From the NCBI RefSeq assembly GCF_016758175.1, contig NZ_QYAB01000001.1, positions 1,963,850 to 2,027,849 on the forward strand: a DNA stretch of 64,000 nt, in the 5' to 3' direction. The translations under genes and the position numbers were made by a program. The notes beneath the pieces were generated by a model that worked only from the letters and a program-made list of their open reading frames with translations, was not told the origin of the DNA and did not search any database. Below, piece after piece: positions 17,672-26,636 of this stretch. Every line of letters starts with the position of its first letter. The stretch's first letter is position 1. Source of the stretch: Leucobacter zeae (GTDB taxonomy: Bacteria; Actinomycetota; Actinomycetes; Actinomycetales; Microbacteriaceae).

Positions 17672-17711
17672 CGCGAATCCCCGCCTCCGTCCTCGGAGGC
17701 GGGGATTCGCG
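17672..17711 (+). terminator. Terminator after tig
   Basis: An 18-bp perfect stem (17672-17689 with 17694-17711) with a TCCT loop, about 45 nt past the tig stop. No T-tract. It separates tig from the clpP promoter region. Confidence 0.8.
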
Positions 17712-17739
17712 CGTCCGGCCGCCCTCCTCGCCGCGCATG

Positions 17740-17753
17740 CGCCCACGGCGAAC
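17740..17753 (+). promoter_or_regulatory. Candidate ClgR operator upstream of clpP1
   Basis: CGCCCACGGCGAAC fits the core CGCYNANRGCGWWS of the corynebacterial ClgR activator site at every position; the outer 5' W bases do not match. It lies 64 bp upstream of the clpP1 ATG and about 30 bp upstream of a TAGCCT -10 candidate (17781-17786). ClgR is known to activate clpP operons in Actinobacteria, so the position fits. The site was found by eye only. Confidence 0.5.
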
Positions 17754-17816
17754 AGCCCCGAATTCGCGCCCGCGAGTCGGTAGCCTCGTATCAGGCAACA
17801 ACGAATGGAGCGCCGC

Positions 17817-18401
17817 ATGGCAGAACAGACGCCGATGGTCAGCGTGTTTGACCGGCTGCTGAAGGACCGCATCATCTGGCTCGGATCCGAGGTTCGGGAC
17901 GAGAACGCGAACGAGATCTGCGCGAAGATCCTGCTGCTCGCAGCCGAGGATCCTGAGGCCGATATCTACCTCTACATCAATTCACCCGGCGGCTCGATCA
18001 CCGCGGGCATGGCCATCTACGACACGATGAGCTTCGTGCCGAACGACATCGTCACGGTGGGCATCGGCATGGCCGCGTCCATGGGCCAGTTCCTGCTCAC
18101 CGCGGGCACCCGCGGCAAGCGCTACATCACGCCGAACGCCCGGGTGCTGCTGCACCAGCCGCACGGCGGCTTCGGCGGCACGGCGAGCGACATCCAGACG
18201 CAGGCGCAGCTCATCACCTCGATGAAGAACCGTCTCGCCGAGATCACGGCGAAGCAGACGGGCAAGACCGTGGAGCAGATCAACGCCGATGGCGATCGCG
18301 ATCGCTGGTTCACGGCGGACGAGGCGCTCGAGTACGGCTTCGTCGACTTCATCCGCGACTCCGCGTCCGACGTGGTCGGCGGCGGCGGCACCGGCAAGTA
18401 A
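17817..18401 (+). CDS. clpP1: ATP-dependent Clp protease proteolytic subunit ClpP1
   Basis: A 194-residue serine protease subunit. The catalytic triad is visible: Ser near 88 in GMAASMGQ, His near 113 in LLHQPHGG, and an Asp in the following third of the protein. INSPGGS near 55 is part of the oxyanion region. Actinobacteria need a mixed ClpP1P2 barrel fed by ClpX or ClpC1. The ATG at 17817 has GGAG 6 nt upstream; an ATG 12 nt earlier lacks a site. clpP2 follows after 19 nt. Confidence 0.96.
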   Translation: MAEQTPMVSVFDRLLKDRIIWLGSEVRDENANEICAKILLLAAEDPEADIYLYINSPGGSITAGMAIYDTMSFVPNDIVTVGIGMAASMGQFLLTAGTRGKRYITPNARVLLHQPHGGFGGTASDIQTQAQLITSMKNRLAEITAKQTGKTVEQINADGDRDRWFTADEALEYGFVDFIRDSASDVVGGGGTGK

Positions 18402-18420
18402 CCAGGGGAGAAAGACGACC

Positions 18421-19092
18421 ATGACCCAGCTGCAGATGCCCCAGGCCGGCGGATCCCGCGTGGCGGCGCCCGAGTCCCGCTACGTGCTGCCCTCCTTCGA
18501 GGAGCGCACCGCGTACGGCTTCAAGCGACAGGATCCGTACGCCAAGCTGTTCGAGGATCGCATCATCTTCCTCGGCGTCCAGGTGGACGACGCGTCCGCC
18601 GACGACGTGATGGCCCAGCTCCTCGTGCTCGAGAGCCAGGATCCCGAGCGCGACATCACGATGTACATCAATTCGCCCGGCGGCTCGTTCACGGCCATGA
18701 CGGCGATCTACGACACGATGCAGTACATCCGTCCGCACGTGCAGACGGTCTGCCTCGGCCAGGCAGCGTCCGCCGCGGCGGTGCTGCTCGCCGGCGGCAC
18801 GCCGGGCAAGCGCCTCGCGCTGCCGAACGCGCGCGTGCTCATCCACCAGCCCTCCTCCGGACAGGGCGGCCACGGCCAGGCTTCGGACATCGAGATCCAG
18901 GCCCGCGAGATCATGCGCATGCGCGAGTGGCTCGAGGAGACGCTGTCGAAGCACTCCAAGCGCACGCCCGAAGAGGTCAATCGCGACATCGATCGCGACA
19001 AGATCCTGAGCGCGCAGGAGGCCCTCGAGTACGGCCTCGTCGACCAGGTGCTGACGAGCCGGAAGAACCCGCAGCCCGTCATCTCCCAGTAG
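18421..19092 (+). CDS. clpP2: ATP-dependent Clp protease proteolytic subunit ClpP2
   Basis: A 223-residue second ClpP paralogue. Compared with ClpP1 it has about 30 extra N-terminal residues. The catalytic Ser is in [10 protein letters not shown] near 117 and the His is in [11 protein letters not shown] near 142. It forms the second heptamer ring of the ClpP1P2 protease. ATG at 18421 with AGGGGAGAAAG upstream. It is in one operon with clpP1, while clpX sits behind a terminator-like hairpin. Confidence 0.96.
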   Translation: MTQLQMPQAGGSRVAAPESRYVLPSFEERTAYGFKRQDPYAKLFEDRIIFLGVQVDDASADDVMAQLLVLESQDPERDITMYINSPGGSFTAMTAIYDTMQYIRPHVQTVCLGQAASAAAVLLAGGTPGKRLALPNARVLIHQPSSGQGGHGQASDIEIQAREIMRMREWLEETLSKHSKRTPEEVNRDIDRDKILSAQEALEYGLVDQVLTSRKNPQPVISQ

Positions 19093-19097
19093 CGGAT

Positions 19098-19127
19098 CGG
19101 AGCCCCGGGGACGCCCCCGGGGCTCCG
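19098..19127 (+). terminator. Hairpin between clpP2 and clpX
   Basis: A 13-bp perfect stem (CGGAGCCCCGGGG at 19098-19110 with 19115-19127) and a 4-nt loop, starting 5 nt after the clpP2 stop. TACCCT (19160-19165) further on could be the -10 of a separate clpX promoter. Confidence 0.75.
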
Positions 19128-19211
19128 GCGCGCCGTCCATGAATGTCAGTGGCGACCGCTACCCTTTTCGAAGAGGAACCCAGCCCGTTCGACTGTTGAA
19201 GGAGCCACCGA

Positions 19212-20483
19212 ATGGCCAAGATCGGCGAGAGCAGCGAGCTGCTGAAGTGCTCCTTCTGCGGGAAATCGCAGAAGCAGGTGCAGCAGCTCATCGCCGGCCC
19301 GCAGATCTACATCTGCGACGAGTGCGTGGCGCTGTGCAACGAGATCATCGAAGAGCGCCAGGCCGAGCATCAGACGACCGAGCCATCGGATTTCACGCTC
19401 CACAAGCCGCGCGAGATCTCGGAGTTCCTCGATCAGTACGTCATCGGACAGGATCGCGCGAAGCAGTCGCTCGCCGTCGCGGTCTACAACCACTACAAGC
19501 GGGTGCGCGCCGCATCCGCCCTCACGAGCGCCGAGATGGCCTCTGAGCAGGTCGAGATCGCGAAGTCCAACATCCTCATGGTGGGCCCGACCGGCTGCGG
19601 GAAGACCTATCTCGCCCAGTCGCTCGCGCGGCAGCTCGGCGTCCCGTTCGCGGTGGCGGATGCGACCGCGCTCACCGAGGCCGGATACGTCGGCGAGGAC
19701 GTCGAGAACATCCTGCTCAAGCTCCTGCAGGCAGCCGATTTCGACGTGCAGCGCGCCGAGACCGGCATCATCTACATCGACGAGATCGACAAGATCTCGC
19801 GCAAGGCCGAGAACCCGTCGATCACGCGCGACGTCTCGGGCGAGGGCGTGCAGCAGGCGCTCCTGAAGATCCTCGAGGGCACCGTCGCCTCCATTCCGCC
19901 CCAGGGCGGGCGCAAGCATCCCAATCAGGAGTTCATCCAGCTCGACACGACGAACGTCCTGTTCATCGTCGCGGGCGCCTTCGCCGGGCTCGAGGAGATC
20001 ATCGGCGCTCGGCTCGGCAAGGGCGGCATCGGTTTCGGCTCTCCCGTGGCCAACAAGCGCGCCGGCGACGACCTGTTCTCCGAGGTCCAGCCCGAGGATC
20101 TGCACAAGTTCGGCCTCATCCCCGAGTTCATCGGCCGTCTTCCGGTCGTCGCGACCGTCGATCCCCTCGACGTCGAGGCGCTCAAGCGCATTCTCACGGA
20201 GCCGAAGAACGCTCTCGTGAAGCAGTACCAGCGCATGTTCGACATCGACGGCGTCGGGCTGGAGTTCGAGGACGCGGCGCTCGAGGCCGTCGCCGAGATG
20301 GCGGTGGCGCGCAAGACCGGCGCCCGGGGCCTGCGGGCGATCCTCGAGACGCTGCTCGGCCCCGTGATGTTCGACGTGCCGTCGAACGACGAGATCACGA
20401 AGGTGATCGTCACGCGAGAGTCCGTGCTGGGGGAGGCGCCGCCGCGGATCCTGCAGTCGCATCGCGGGCGCGAAAGCGCCTGA
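19212..20483 (+). CDS. clpX: ATP-dependent Clp protease ATP-binding subunit ClpX
   Basis: A 423-residue AAA+ unfoldase. The N-terminal zinc-binding domain has CSFCGKSQ near 13 and CDECVALC near 36. Walker A is GPTGCGKT near 126 and Walker B is [10 protein letters not shown] near 190. [10 protein letters not shown] near 373 is the sensor-2 region. The ClpP-binding loop lies near residue 270 (IGFGSPV). ATG at 19212 with GAAGGAG about 8 nt upstream. It is convergent with the pfkB-type gene, with a 7-bp gap. Confidence 0.97.
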   Translation: MAKIGESSELLKCSFCGKSQKQVQQLIAGPQIYICDECVALCNEIIEERQAEHQTTEPSDFTLHKPREISEFLDQYVIGQDRAKQSLAVAVYNHYKRVRAASALTSAEMASEQVEIAKSNILMVGPTGCGKTYLAQSLARQLGVPFAVADATALTEAGYVGEDVENILLKLLQAADFDVQRAETGIIYIDEIDKISRKAENPSITRDVSGEGVQQALLKILEGTVASIPPQGGRKHPNQEFIQLDTTNVLFIVAGAFAGLEEIIGARLGKGGIGFGSPVANKRAGDDLFSEVQPEDLHKFGLIPEFIGRLPVVATVDPLDVEALKRILTEPKNALVKQYQRMFDIDGVGLEFEDAALEAVAEMAVARKTGARGLRAILETLLGPVMFDVPSNDEITKVIVTRESVLGEAPPRILQSHRGRESA

Positions 20484-20490
20484 ACCCCGA

Positions 20491-21435
20491 CTACCTGCTC
20501 GCGTCGGGCTCCAGGTCCGCGCGCCGGGGCGGGTTCGCCCCGGCAGCCGACACGGCGTGCCCTGCGGCGCGGGCGGCGCGGTCCAGCACCTCCGCAACCC
20601 GCTGTACCGCGCCGTCGAGCCCGTGCTCGAGCACGCTCGATATCAGGCTCGCCATGAACGAGTCTCCCGCGCTGATCGTGTCCACGACTGCGACGCGCTC
20701 CGCGGGCACGGATACCGCACCGGTGCCGGTCAGCGCGACGGCGCCCTCCGCCCCGCGGGTCACCACGACGAGCGAGGGCCCCGGCCGGCGAGTGTCCGAG
20801 CTGCGCAGCCCGAGCACCCGGGCCGCCGCCTCGTGCGGCGATGACGACGGGTAGAGCCATTCCGCGTCCTCGTCGCTCAGCTTGACCAGGTCCGACACCG
20901 CAGCTGCGGCTTCGAAGCGCGCGAGCGCGTGCGCGTGGTCGGGGAGCAGCGACGGGCGGATGTTCGGGTCCAGCGTCGCGACGGCGTCAGCGGGGCGCGA
21001 TCCGAGCAGTCGGAGCACCTCGGCTCCGCCCGGCTCCATGAACAGCGCGATGGATCCCGCATGCACGAGCTCGACGTCGACGGACTCGATCCGGGGGAGC
21101 TCCCACACGATGTCGAAGCGGTACTCCGCCGCACCGTCCTCCGCGATCATCGCGAGCGCAGTGGCCGTCGGCGCCGCGACGAACGATTCGGGCAGCAGCT
21201 CGACGCCCTCGGATGCGAAGTGCGCGGCGATCCGCCGCCCGCGGTCGTCGGCCCCGATCCTCGTGAGCAGGCGCGTCGGATGCCCGAGCCGCGCGAGACC
21301 CATGGCGACGTTCGCCGGACTGCCGCCGATGTGCTCGGCGGTGGAGTGCGCGGTCTCGACGATGTCGATGAGCGCCTCACCGATGACGAGGGCGCTCGCG
21401 AGCGAACGAGAGCGGTGCTGATCGTGCTCGGTCAT
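20491..21435 (-). CDS. PfkB-family carbohydrate kinase
   Basis: A 314-residue ribokinase-fold sugar kinase. GGSPANVAMGLARLG near 37-51 is the N-terminal PfkB signature. The C-terminal signature is DTISAGDSFMASL near 255, with Ser where most kinases have Gly (DTxGAGD) but with the catalytic Asp kept. The sequence resembles fructokinases. Its ATG overlaps the fba stop by 4 nt (ATGA), so it is translationally coupled as the last gene of lacI-fba-pfkB. With the neighbouring aldolase and sugar importer it probably phosphorylates a ketose. The exact substrate is not determined. Confidence 0.9.
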   Translation of the reverse strand: MTEHDQHRSRSLASALVIGEALIDIVETAHSTAEHIGGSPANVAMGLARLGHPTRLLTRIGADDRGRRIAAHFASEGVELLPESFVAAPTATALAMIAEDGAAEYRFDIVWELPRIESVDVELVHAGSIALFMEPGGAEVLRLLGSRPADAVATLDPNIRPSLLPDHAHALARFEAAAAVSDLVKLSDEDAEWLYPSSSPHEAAARVLGLRSSDTRRPGPSLVVVTRGAEGAVALTGTGAVSVPAERVAVVDTISAGDSFMASLISSVLEHGLDGAVQRVAEVLDRAARAAGHAVSAAGANPPRRADLEPDASR

Positions 21436-22454
21436 CGGAGCGCGCGTCCCGCCGATCCCAGCTGCTCGGCGGCCAGGACGACGCGCGCCGCCATCGAGGC
21501 CTCCGCCGGCTTGCCCCAGGCCCGCGGGTCATAGGCCTTCTTGTCCCCGTAGCCACCATCGACCTTGAGCACCCGGTTCCAGTTCGACATCATGTGGCCG
21601 GCGATCGAACCCGTGAATGCGTACTGGGTGTCGGTATCGATGTTCATCTTCACGACGCCGTGCGAGACCGCGGCGGCGATCTCCTCCGGCGCCGATCCCG
21701 AGCCGCCGTGGAAGACGAGATCGAACGGCCGCTCGCGCCCGGTCTCTGCGCCGATCTCGGCCTGGATCTCGCCGAGGATCTCGGGGCGGAGGTGCACGGA
21801 CTCCGGGTGGTAGACGCCATGCACGTTGCCGAAGGTCAGCGCGGTGAGGTAGCGTCCGCGTTCGCCCAGACCGAGGGCCCGCACGGTCGCACGCGCGTCG
21901 TCGACCGTCGAGTACAGCTCTTCGTTGATCTCGTGGGAGATGCCGTCCTCCTCGCCTCCGACGACGCCGATCTCGACTTCGAGGATCGTGCGGGCCCGGT
22001 CGCTGAGTTCGAGCAGCTCCTCCGCGATGCGCAGATTCTCCTCGAGCTGCACGGCGGACCCGTCCCACATGTGCGACTGGAAGAGCGGGTCGAGCCCGCG
22101 CTCGCGACGCGCGAGCGCGTCGCCGATCAGCGGCCGCACCCAATCGTCGAGGTGCTCCCTGGGGCAGTGGTCGGTGTGCAGCGCGATCGTGACGCCGTAG
22201 TCGGACGCGACCTCGTGCGCGTACGCCGCGAGCGCGAGCGAGCCCTTCGCCCGATCCTGCACGCGCGCGCCCGACAGGTACAGGGCGGTGCCCAGCGACA
22301 CCTGGATGATCCCGTCGCTCTCGGCGTCGGCGAGGCCCTGGAGCGCCGCGTTGAGGGTCTGCGAGCTGGTGACGTTGATGGCAGGCAGTGCGAAGCCGTG
22401 CTGCTTCGCGTGATCGATCACGGCGGCGTACCGCTCGGGGGTGGCGATGGGCAT
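21432..22454 (-). CDS. fba: Class II fructose-bisphosphate aldolase
   Basis: A 340-residue zinc-dependent aldolase of the longer FbaA type. ALHTDHCP near 93 gives the catalytic Asp and zinc His. GGEEDGI near 165 and FGNVHGVYHP near 210 supply further metal ligands. VFHGGSGS near 245 and KMNIDTDTQYAFTG near 265 bind the phosphate. It splits fructose 1,6-bisphosphate into two triose phosphates, feeding tpiA/pgk. ATG at 22454 has GAGAGG upstream. Lying in an operon with a LacI regulator suggests inducible, catabolic expression; whether this is the only aldolase of the cell cannot be seen. Confidence 0.94.
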   Translation of the reverse strand: MPIATPERYAAVIDHAKQHGFALPAINVTSSQTLNAALQGLADAESDGIIQVSLGTALYLSGARVQDRAKGSLALAAYAHEVASDYGVTIALHTDHCPREHLDDWVRPLIGDALARRERGLDPLFQSHMWDGSAVQLEENLRIAEELLELSDRARTILEVEIGVVGGEEDGISHEINEELYSTVDDARATVRALGLGERGRYLTALTFGNVHGVYHPESVHLRPEILGEIQAEIGAETGRERPFDLVFHGGSGSAPEEIAAAVSHGVVKMNIDTDTQYAFTGSIAGHMMSNWNRVLKVDGGYGDKKAYDPRAWGKPAEASMAARVVLAAEQLGSAGRALR

Positions 22455-22469
22455 GCGGATCCTCTCGGT

Positions 22470-23471
22470 TCAGGCGGTGCAGCCGCAGGAGGTGCGACGG
22501 TGGGGGACGGTCTCGATGGTGCGGCGTTCGAAGGGCCGCGCGTCTCCGCCGATCCTGGCGAGCAGGAGGTCCACAGCGCCGTTCCCCATGCGGACGACGT
22601 CCTGGGCGACGGCGGTGAGCCCCGGTTCGAAGAGATCGCTCCACTCGAAGTCGTCGTATGAGGCGAGGGCGAGATCCGCCGGGATGCGGATCCCGGCCCG
22701 CTGCGCGGCCCGCAGCGCGCCGATGGCCATGGCGTTGTTGAGCACGAGCAGCGCGGTCGGAGGATTCGGGCGCGCGAGCATCGCGGTCACCGCCCGATCG
22801 GCGATATCGGACGCGGATCCTCCGGAGACGATGAGCGACTCGTCGACGGCGAGGCCGTGCGCCCTCAGCGCCTCGCGATAGCCGCGCTCGCGCTCCTCGG
22901 TGGAGTCGATGCCCGGCAGTCCGGTCACGGCGGCGATCCGCTCGTGCCCGTGAGAGATGAGGTGCTCCGTCAACTCGTAGGAGGATCTCCGGTTCTCGGG
23001 CGTCAACTGGTCGCACGGATAGTCGACGCCGCGGTCGATGAGCACGAGCGGCGTGCCGGCTCGTTCGATCAGAGGAGCGCTGTACTCCAGGAAGTCCGCG
23101 GATGGCGCCACGATGAGGCCGTCGACGCGGCGGTCGAGCAGCGACTCGAGCACGCGCCGCTCCATGTCGGCCTCGTCATGGGTGTCGCCGAGCACGAGCA
23201 CATACCCTGCGCCCGAGACGCGCCGCTCGATCGCGTGCAGCAGCGGGCCGAAGTACGGATTCGTGAGCCCCGAGATGGCGAGACCGACTGCGCGCGAGCT
23301 TCCTCCGGCGAGCGTGCGCGCCACCGCGTTGCGACGATACCCCAGGGTCGTCACCGCCGCCTCGACGCGCTCGCGCGTCTCCGCACTGACCCGCCGCGTC
23401 TCGTTGAGCACGTGGGAAACGGTGCTCGGTGACACTCCGGAGAGGCGCGCGACATCGGCCATCGTCGCCAT
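22470..23471 (-). CDS. LacI family transcriptional regulator
   Basis: A 333-residue sugar-responsive repressor. The helix-turn-helix MADVARLSGVSPSTVSHVLN occupies residues 4-23 and the hinge helix (RRNAVARTLAGG) lies near 50. The remainder is a periplasmic-binding-protein-like effector domain. ATG at 23471 has AGGAGG 6 nt upstream; TTG at 23486 is less likely. It heads the leftward fba-pfkB operon and faces the sugar importer genes across a 210-bp spacer that contains a LacI-type palindrome, its likely target. The final GCTA-like tail has two cysteines (SCGCTA). Confidence 0.93.
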   Translation of the reverse strand: MATMADVARLSGVSPSTVSHVLNETRRVSAETRERVEAAVTTLGYRRNAVARTLAGGSSRAVGLAISGLTNPYFGPLLHAIERRVSGAGYVLVLGDTHDEADMERRVLESLLDRRVDGLIVAPSADFLEYSAPLIERAGTPLVLIDRGVDYPCDQLTPENRRSSYELTEHLISHGHERIAAVTGLPGIDSTEERERGYREALRAHGLAVDESLIVSGGSASDIADRAVTAMLARPNPPTALLVLNNAMAIGALRAAQRAGIRIPADLALASYDDFEWSDLFEPGLTAVAQDVVRMGNGAVDLLLARIGGDARPFERRTIETVPHRRTSCGCTA

Positions 23472-23593
23472 TGCTCGCCTCCTCAAGCGCGTTTCGCGGC
23501 TGCTCGGGCACCTGCTCAGCGCGACATCATGCCCGTCGGGCGACCGCCCGTTCGGCTCACGATAACAGATGGGCTCCCAGCGCGGAAGCGCAC

Positions 23594-23621
23594 ACGAAAG
23601 CGCTTGCGCAAGCGCTTTCGT
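23594..23621. promoter_or_regulatory. 28-bp perfect palindrome with two overlapping LacI-type operators
   Basis: The arm ACGAAAGCGCTTGC (23594-23607) is followed by its exact reverse complement. It contains two copies of the self-complementary core AAGCGCTT (23598-23605 and 23610-23617), 12 bp apart, each flanked by AT-rich bases as in LacI/GalR operators. The centre provides the -35 of the importer promoter, so binding would block it. Confidence 0.85.
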
Positions 23622-23633
23622 ACGGCTTATGGT
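23604..23633 (+). promoter_or_regulatory. Promoter of the sugar ABC importer operon
   Basis: TTGCGC (23604-23609) in the centre of the palindrome and TATGGT (23628-23633) are spaced by 18 bp, 47 nt before the start codon of the binding protein. Confidence 0.65.
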
Positions 23634-23680
23634 GTGGACGGACGCAGTCGTCCGCCCACACCGAGATCGAAGGAGCTCTC

Positions 23681-24718
23681 ATGATGCACGGCAAGCCCGC
23701 CCAACGACTACTGGTTCGCGCCTCCGCCATCGCGGCAGCAGCGCTGCTGCTCGGTACCACGGCGTGCAGCAGCGGGGATGGCGGCACGGGTGACGCGGGA
23801 TCGGGAGGGTCCGGCGACGCCATCAAGGTCGGCCTCATCACGAAGACCGACTCGAATCCGTTCTTCGTCAAGATGCGCGAATCGGCGCAGGCGGCGGCGG
23901 AGGAGAACGGGGCAGAACTGATCGCGCTCGCCGGCGCCTTCGACGGCGACAACGAGGGCCAGGTCGCCGCGATCGAGAATCTGGTGAGCCAGGGCGTACA
24001 GGGGATCATGATCACCCCGAACTCGTCGTCCGGCATCCTCGCCGCGATCAAGCAGGCGCGCGACCAGGGCGTGATCGTCGTCGCCCTCGACACCGCGACC
24101 GAGCCCGAGGACGCCGTGGATGCGACGTTCGCCACCGACAACTTCGCCGCAGGCGAGGCGCAGGGCGCATGGGTGAAGGGGAGCCTCGGCGGTGCCGACC
24201 CGAAGGTCGTGATGCTCGACGGCACGCCCGGCGGCACGGTCGACACCTTCCGCCACGACGGGTTCCTGAAGGGCATGGGCCTCCAGGAGGACTCGCCCGA
24301 GGTGCTCGGCATGGAGAACACCAACGGCGATCAGACGAAGGCGCAGACCGCCATGGAGAACCTCCTCCAGCGCGCGCCCGAGGCCAACGCACTCTACACG
24401 ATCAACGAACCCGCCGCCGCGGGCGGCTTCGCCGCGATCAAGGCGGCGGGCAAGGAGGACCAGATCGTCATCGGCTCGATCGACGGCTCCTGCACCGGCG
24501 TCGAGAACGTCGAGAAGGGCGTCATCGGGGCGACCGTGATGCAGTTCCCCACGAAGATGGCCGAGCAGGGCGTCGAGGCGATCGTCGCGTATGCGAAGGA
24601 CGGCACCAAGCCGAAGGCGGGCTTCAACGACACCGGATCCGAACTGATCACCGATCAGGCGGTCGACGGACTCGACTCGAAGGACACCGCCTGGGGCGCG
24701 GAGAACTGCTGGGGCTGA
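23681..24718 (+). CDS. Sugar ABC transporter substrate-binding lipoprotein (FrcB/RbsB-like)
   Basis: A 345-residue lipoprotein. A signal peptide with a hydrophobic core (ASAIAAAALLLGTTAC) ends at Cys29, the lipid attachment site, followed by a Gly/Ser linker. The mature part is a type I periplasmic-binding fold (KVGLITKTDSNPFFVKMRESA, GIMITPNSSSG, GSIDGSCTGVENVEKG). It delivers a sugar, probably fructose or another monosaccharide, to the adjacent permease. ATG at 23681 with AAGGAG 5 nt upstream; a second ATG follows directly. A hairpin downstream may stabilise its mRNA relative to the rest of the operon. Confidence 0.92.
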   Translation: MMHGKPAQRLLVRASAIAAAALLLGTTACSSGDGGTGDAGSGGSGDAIKVGLITKTDSNPFFVKMRESAQAAAEENGAELIALAGAFDGDNEGQVAAIENLVSQGVQGIMITPNSSSGILAAIKQARDQGVIVVALDTATEPEDAVDATFATDNFAAGEAQGAWVKGSLGGADPKVVMLDGTPGGTVDTFRHDGFLKGMGLQEDSPEVLGMENTNGDQTKAQTAMENLLQRAPEANALYTINEPAAAGGFAAIKAAGKEDQIVIGSIDGSCTGVENVEKGVIGATVMQFPTKMAEQGVEAIVAYAKDGTKPKAGFNDTGSELITDQAVDGLDSKDTAWGAENCWG

Positions 24719-24745
24719 TCACCCCGTCCGATTCGATCCTGAGCA

Positions 24746-24772
24746 GGGCGGGCCGCGATCGGCGGCCCGCCC
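24746..24772 (+). other. Intercistronic hairpin between binding-protein and permease genes
   Basis: An 11-bp perfect stem (GGGCGGGCCGC at 24746-24756 with 24762-24772) and a 5-nt loop. Such hairpins after binding-protein genes often raise their share of operon mRNA by protecting the 3' end or attenuating transcription. Confidence 0.65.
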
Positions 24773-24791
24773 CCGGAGGAGGACGCTACTC

Positions 24792-25790
24792 ATGACACCC
24801 ACACCCACCATGGCGGTCCCGACCGGGGGGCGCGCGAAACGCGGCTTCACCCGGCTCGCGCAGGCGCCGCTGTTCGGATCCACGGTCGCACTGATCATCG
24901 CGATCATCGTGTTCAGCGCGCTCTCGCCGCGCTTCCTGACCCCGGCGAACTTCTCGCTGATCCTGCAGCAGTCCATCGTGATCGGGATCCTCGCCGTCGC
25001 GCAGACGCTGATCATTCTCACCGCGGGCATCGATCTCTCGATCGGGGCGATCGCGATCCTGGGCACCATCGTCCTCGCGATGTCCTCCGGATCGGCGGGG
25101 GCGGTCGCCGGACTGCTGCTCACGCTCGTCGTCTGCGTCGCCTTCGGGGCGCTCAACGGCGCACTCGTGACGTTGCTGCGCCTTCCGCCGTTCATCGTGA
25201 CGCTCGGCGCATTCACCGCGATCGTCGCGGCGACACGGCTGATCGCGGGCTCCCAGACCTTCCCCGTGACCGATCCGCTGCTGACCTTCCTCGGCACGTC
25301 GTTCAAGATCGGCTCGTTCGTCACCACCTACGGCGTCATCGCGATGCTGCTCGTCTACCTCGTCGTCGGGTACGCGCTGACGCAGACCGCGTGGGGCAAG
25401 CACGTCTACGCGGTGGGCGGCAACCCCGCGGCGGCCCGCCTCTCGGGTGTGAAGAGCGACCGCACGATCTTCTCGGTCTACGTCGTCGCGGGTGTCATCG
25501 CCATGATCGCCGCGTGGGCCGCGCTCGGCCGCATCCCCAATGCCGATCCGAATGCGTACCAGAATGCGAACCTCGAGACGATCACCGCCGTCGTCATCGG
25601 CGGGACGAGCCTGTTCGGCGGTCGGGGCGGCGTGCTCGGCACGCTCATCGGCACGCTCATCGTGGGCGTGCTCCGCAACGGACTAACCTTGGCGGGCGTC
25701 GACAACCTGTATCAGAACATCGCCACCGGCATCCTGGTGGTCGTCGCGGTGGCGGCCGATCAGTTCATGCGCCGCAAGAGCAGCCGGTAG
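24792..25790 (+). CDS. Sugar ABC transporter permease (FrcC/RbsC-like)
   Basis: A 332-residue inner-membrane protein of the ribose/fructose type with about ten hydrophobic segments. The conserved loops LTAGIDLSIGAI near 77, GNPAAARLSGV near 210 and GGTSLFGGRGGVLGTLIG near 275 are visible. ATG at 24792 has GGAGGAGG about 9 nt upstream. It forms the channel with the ATPase encoded 15 nt downstream. Confidence 0.93.
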   Translation: MTPTPTMAVPTGGRAKRGFTRLAQAPLFGSTVALIIAIIVFSALSPRFLTPANFSLILQQSIVIGILAVAQTLIILTAGIDLSIGAIAILGTIVLAMSSGSAGAVAGLLLTLVVCVAFGALNGALVTLLRLPPFIVTLGAFTAIVAATRLIAGSQTFPVTDPLLTFLGTSFKIGSFVTTYGVIAMLLVYLVVGYALTQTAWGKHVYAVGGNPAAARLSGVKSDRTIFSVYVVAGVIAMIAAWAALGRIPNADPNAYQNANLETITAVVIGGTSLFGGRGGVLGTLIGTLIVGVLRNGLTLAGVDNLYQNIATGILVVVAVAADQFMRRKSSR

Positions 25791-25805
25791 ACGGGGAGAA
25801 CGACC

Positions 25806-26636
25806 ATGAACACACGCTCAGCAGAAGCACCCCCGACCGCCCCCGAGCTGCCGCCGCCCCCGCTCGCGCTGCAGGCCCGCGGCCTCGTGAAGCGCTACGG
25901 CAGCGTGACGGCGATCAACGGTGCCGACTTCGATCTCCGACCCGCAGAGGTGCTCGCCGTGATCGGCGACAACGGGGCCGGGAAGTCGAGTCTCATCAAG
26001 GCCCTCGCCGGCGCAGTCGTCCCCGACGAGGGAGAGATCCGGATGGGCGGGAAGCCGGTCCGGTTCCGCAACACGGGCGATGCCCGTGCGCACGGCATCG
26101 AGACCGTGTACCAGGACCTCGCCGTCATCCCGGCTCTGGACATCGCCTCAAATCTGTACCTCGGCCGCGAGATCCGGCGCGCGGGCATCATGGGTTCGCT
26201 CTTCCGGCGGCTCGACATGCCCGCCATGCGCGCGGAGGCCGCGAAGCACCTTACGGAGCTGAAGATCGGCATCACGTCCGTGACCCAGGCGGTCGAGACG
26301 CTCTCGGGCGGCCAGCGGCAGGGCGTCGCGGTGTCGCGAGCGGCGGCGTTCGGCCGAGGCGTCATCATCCTGGACGAGCCGACCGCCGCGCTCGGCGTGC
26401 GCGAGTCGGGACAGGTGATCGAGCTGATCAAGTCGATCCGGGAGCGCGGCATCCCCGTCGTGCTCATCAGCCACGACATGCCCCACGTGTTCGAGGTGGC
26501 TGACCGCATCCATGTGCACCGCCTCGGCCGACGCGCGGCCGTGGTGGATCCGAAGGTCCGCACGATGCCGGAGGTCGTCGCGCTGATGACGGGGGCCGAG
26601 CGCCCCACGGATCTCGAGGCGGCGGGAGGTGTTTGA
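25806..26636 (+). CDS. Sugar ABC transporter ATP-binding protein (single domain, FrcA-like)
   Basis: A 276-residue ATPase. Walker A is GDNGAGKSS near 57, the signature LSGGQRQG near 167, Walker B VIILDEPTAALG near 185, and the H-loop ISHD near 222. It has one nucleotide-binding domain, as in FrcA of rhizobial fructose importers, not the tandem domains of RbsA, so it must act as a dimer. ATG at 25806. The 3' end overlaps the next kinase gene by 8 nt. Confidence 0.93.
   Translation: MNTRSAEAPPTAPELPPPPLALQARGLVKRYGSVTAINGADFDLRPAEVLAVIGDNGAGKSSLIKALAGAVVPDEGEIRMGGKPVRFRNTGDARAHGIETVYQDLAVIPALDIASNLYLGREIRRAGIMGSLFRRLDMPAMRAEAAKHLTELKIGITSVTQAVETLSGGQRQGVAVSRAAAFGRGVIILDEPTAALGVRESGQVIELIKSIRERGIPVVLISHDMPHVFEVADRIHVHRLGRRAAVVDPKVRTMPEVVALMTGAERPTDLEAAGGV

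Noticed and set aside
17763-17776. Second ClgR-like palindrome (TCGCG-CC-CGCGA) before clpP1
   Set aside because: The spacing between the CGC and GCG cores is 4, not 5, so it does not fit the motif; chance GC palindromes are common here.
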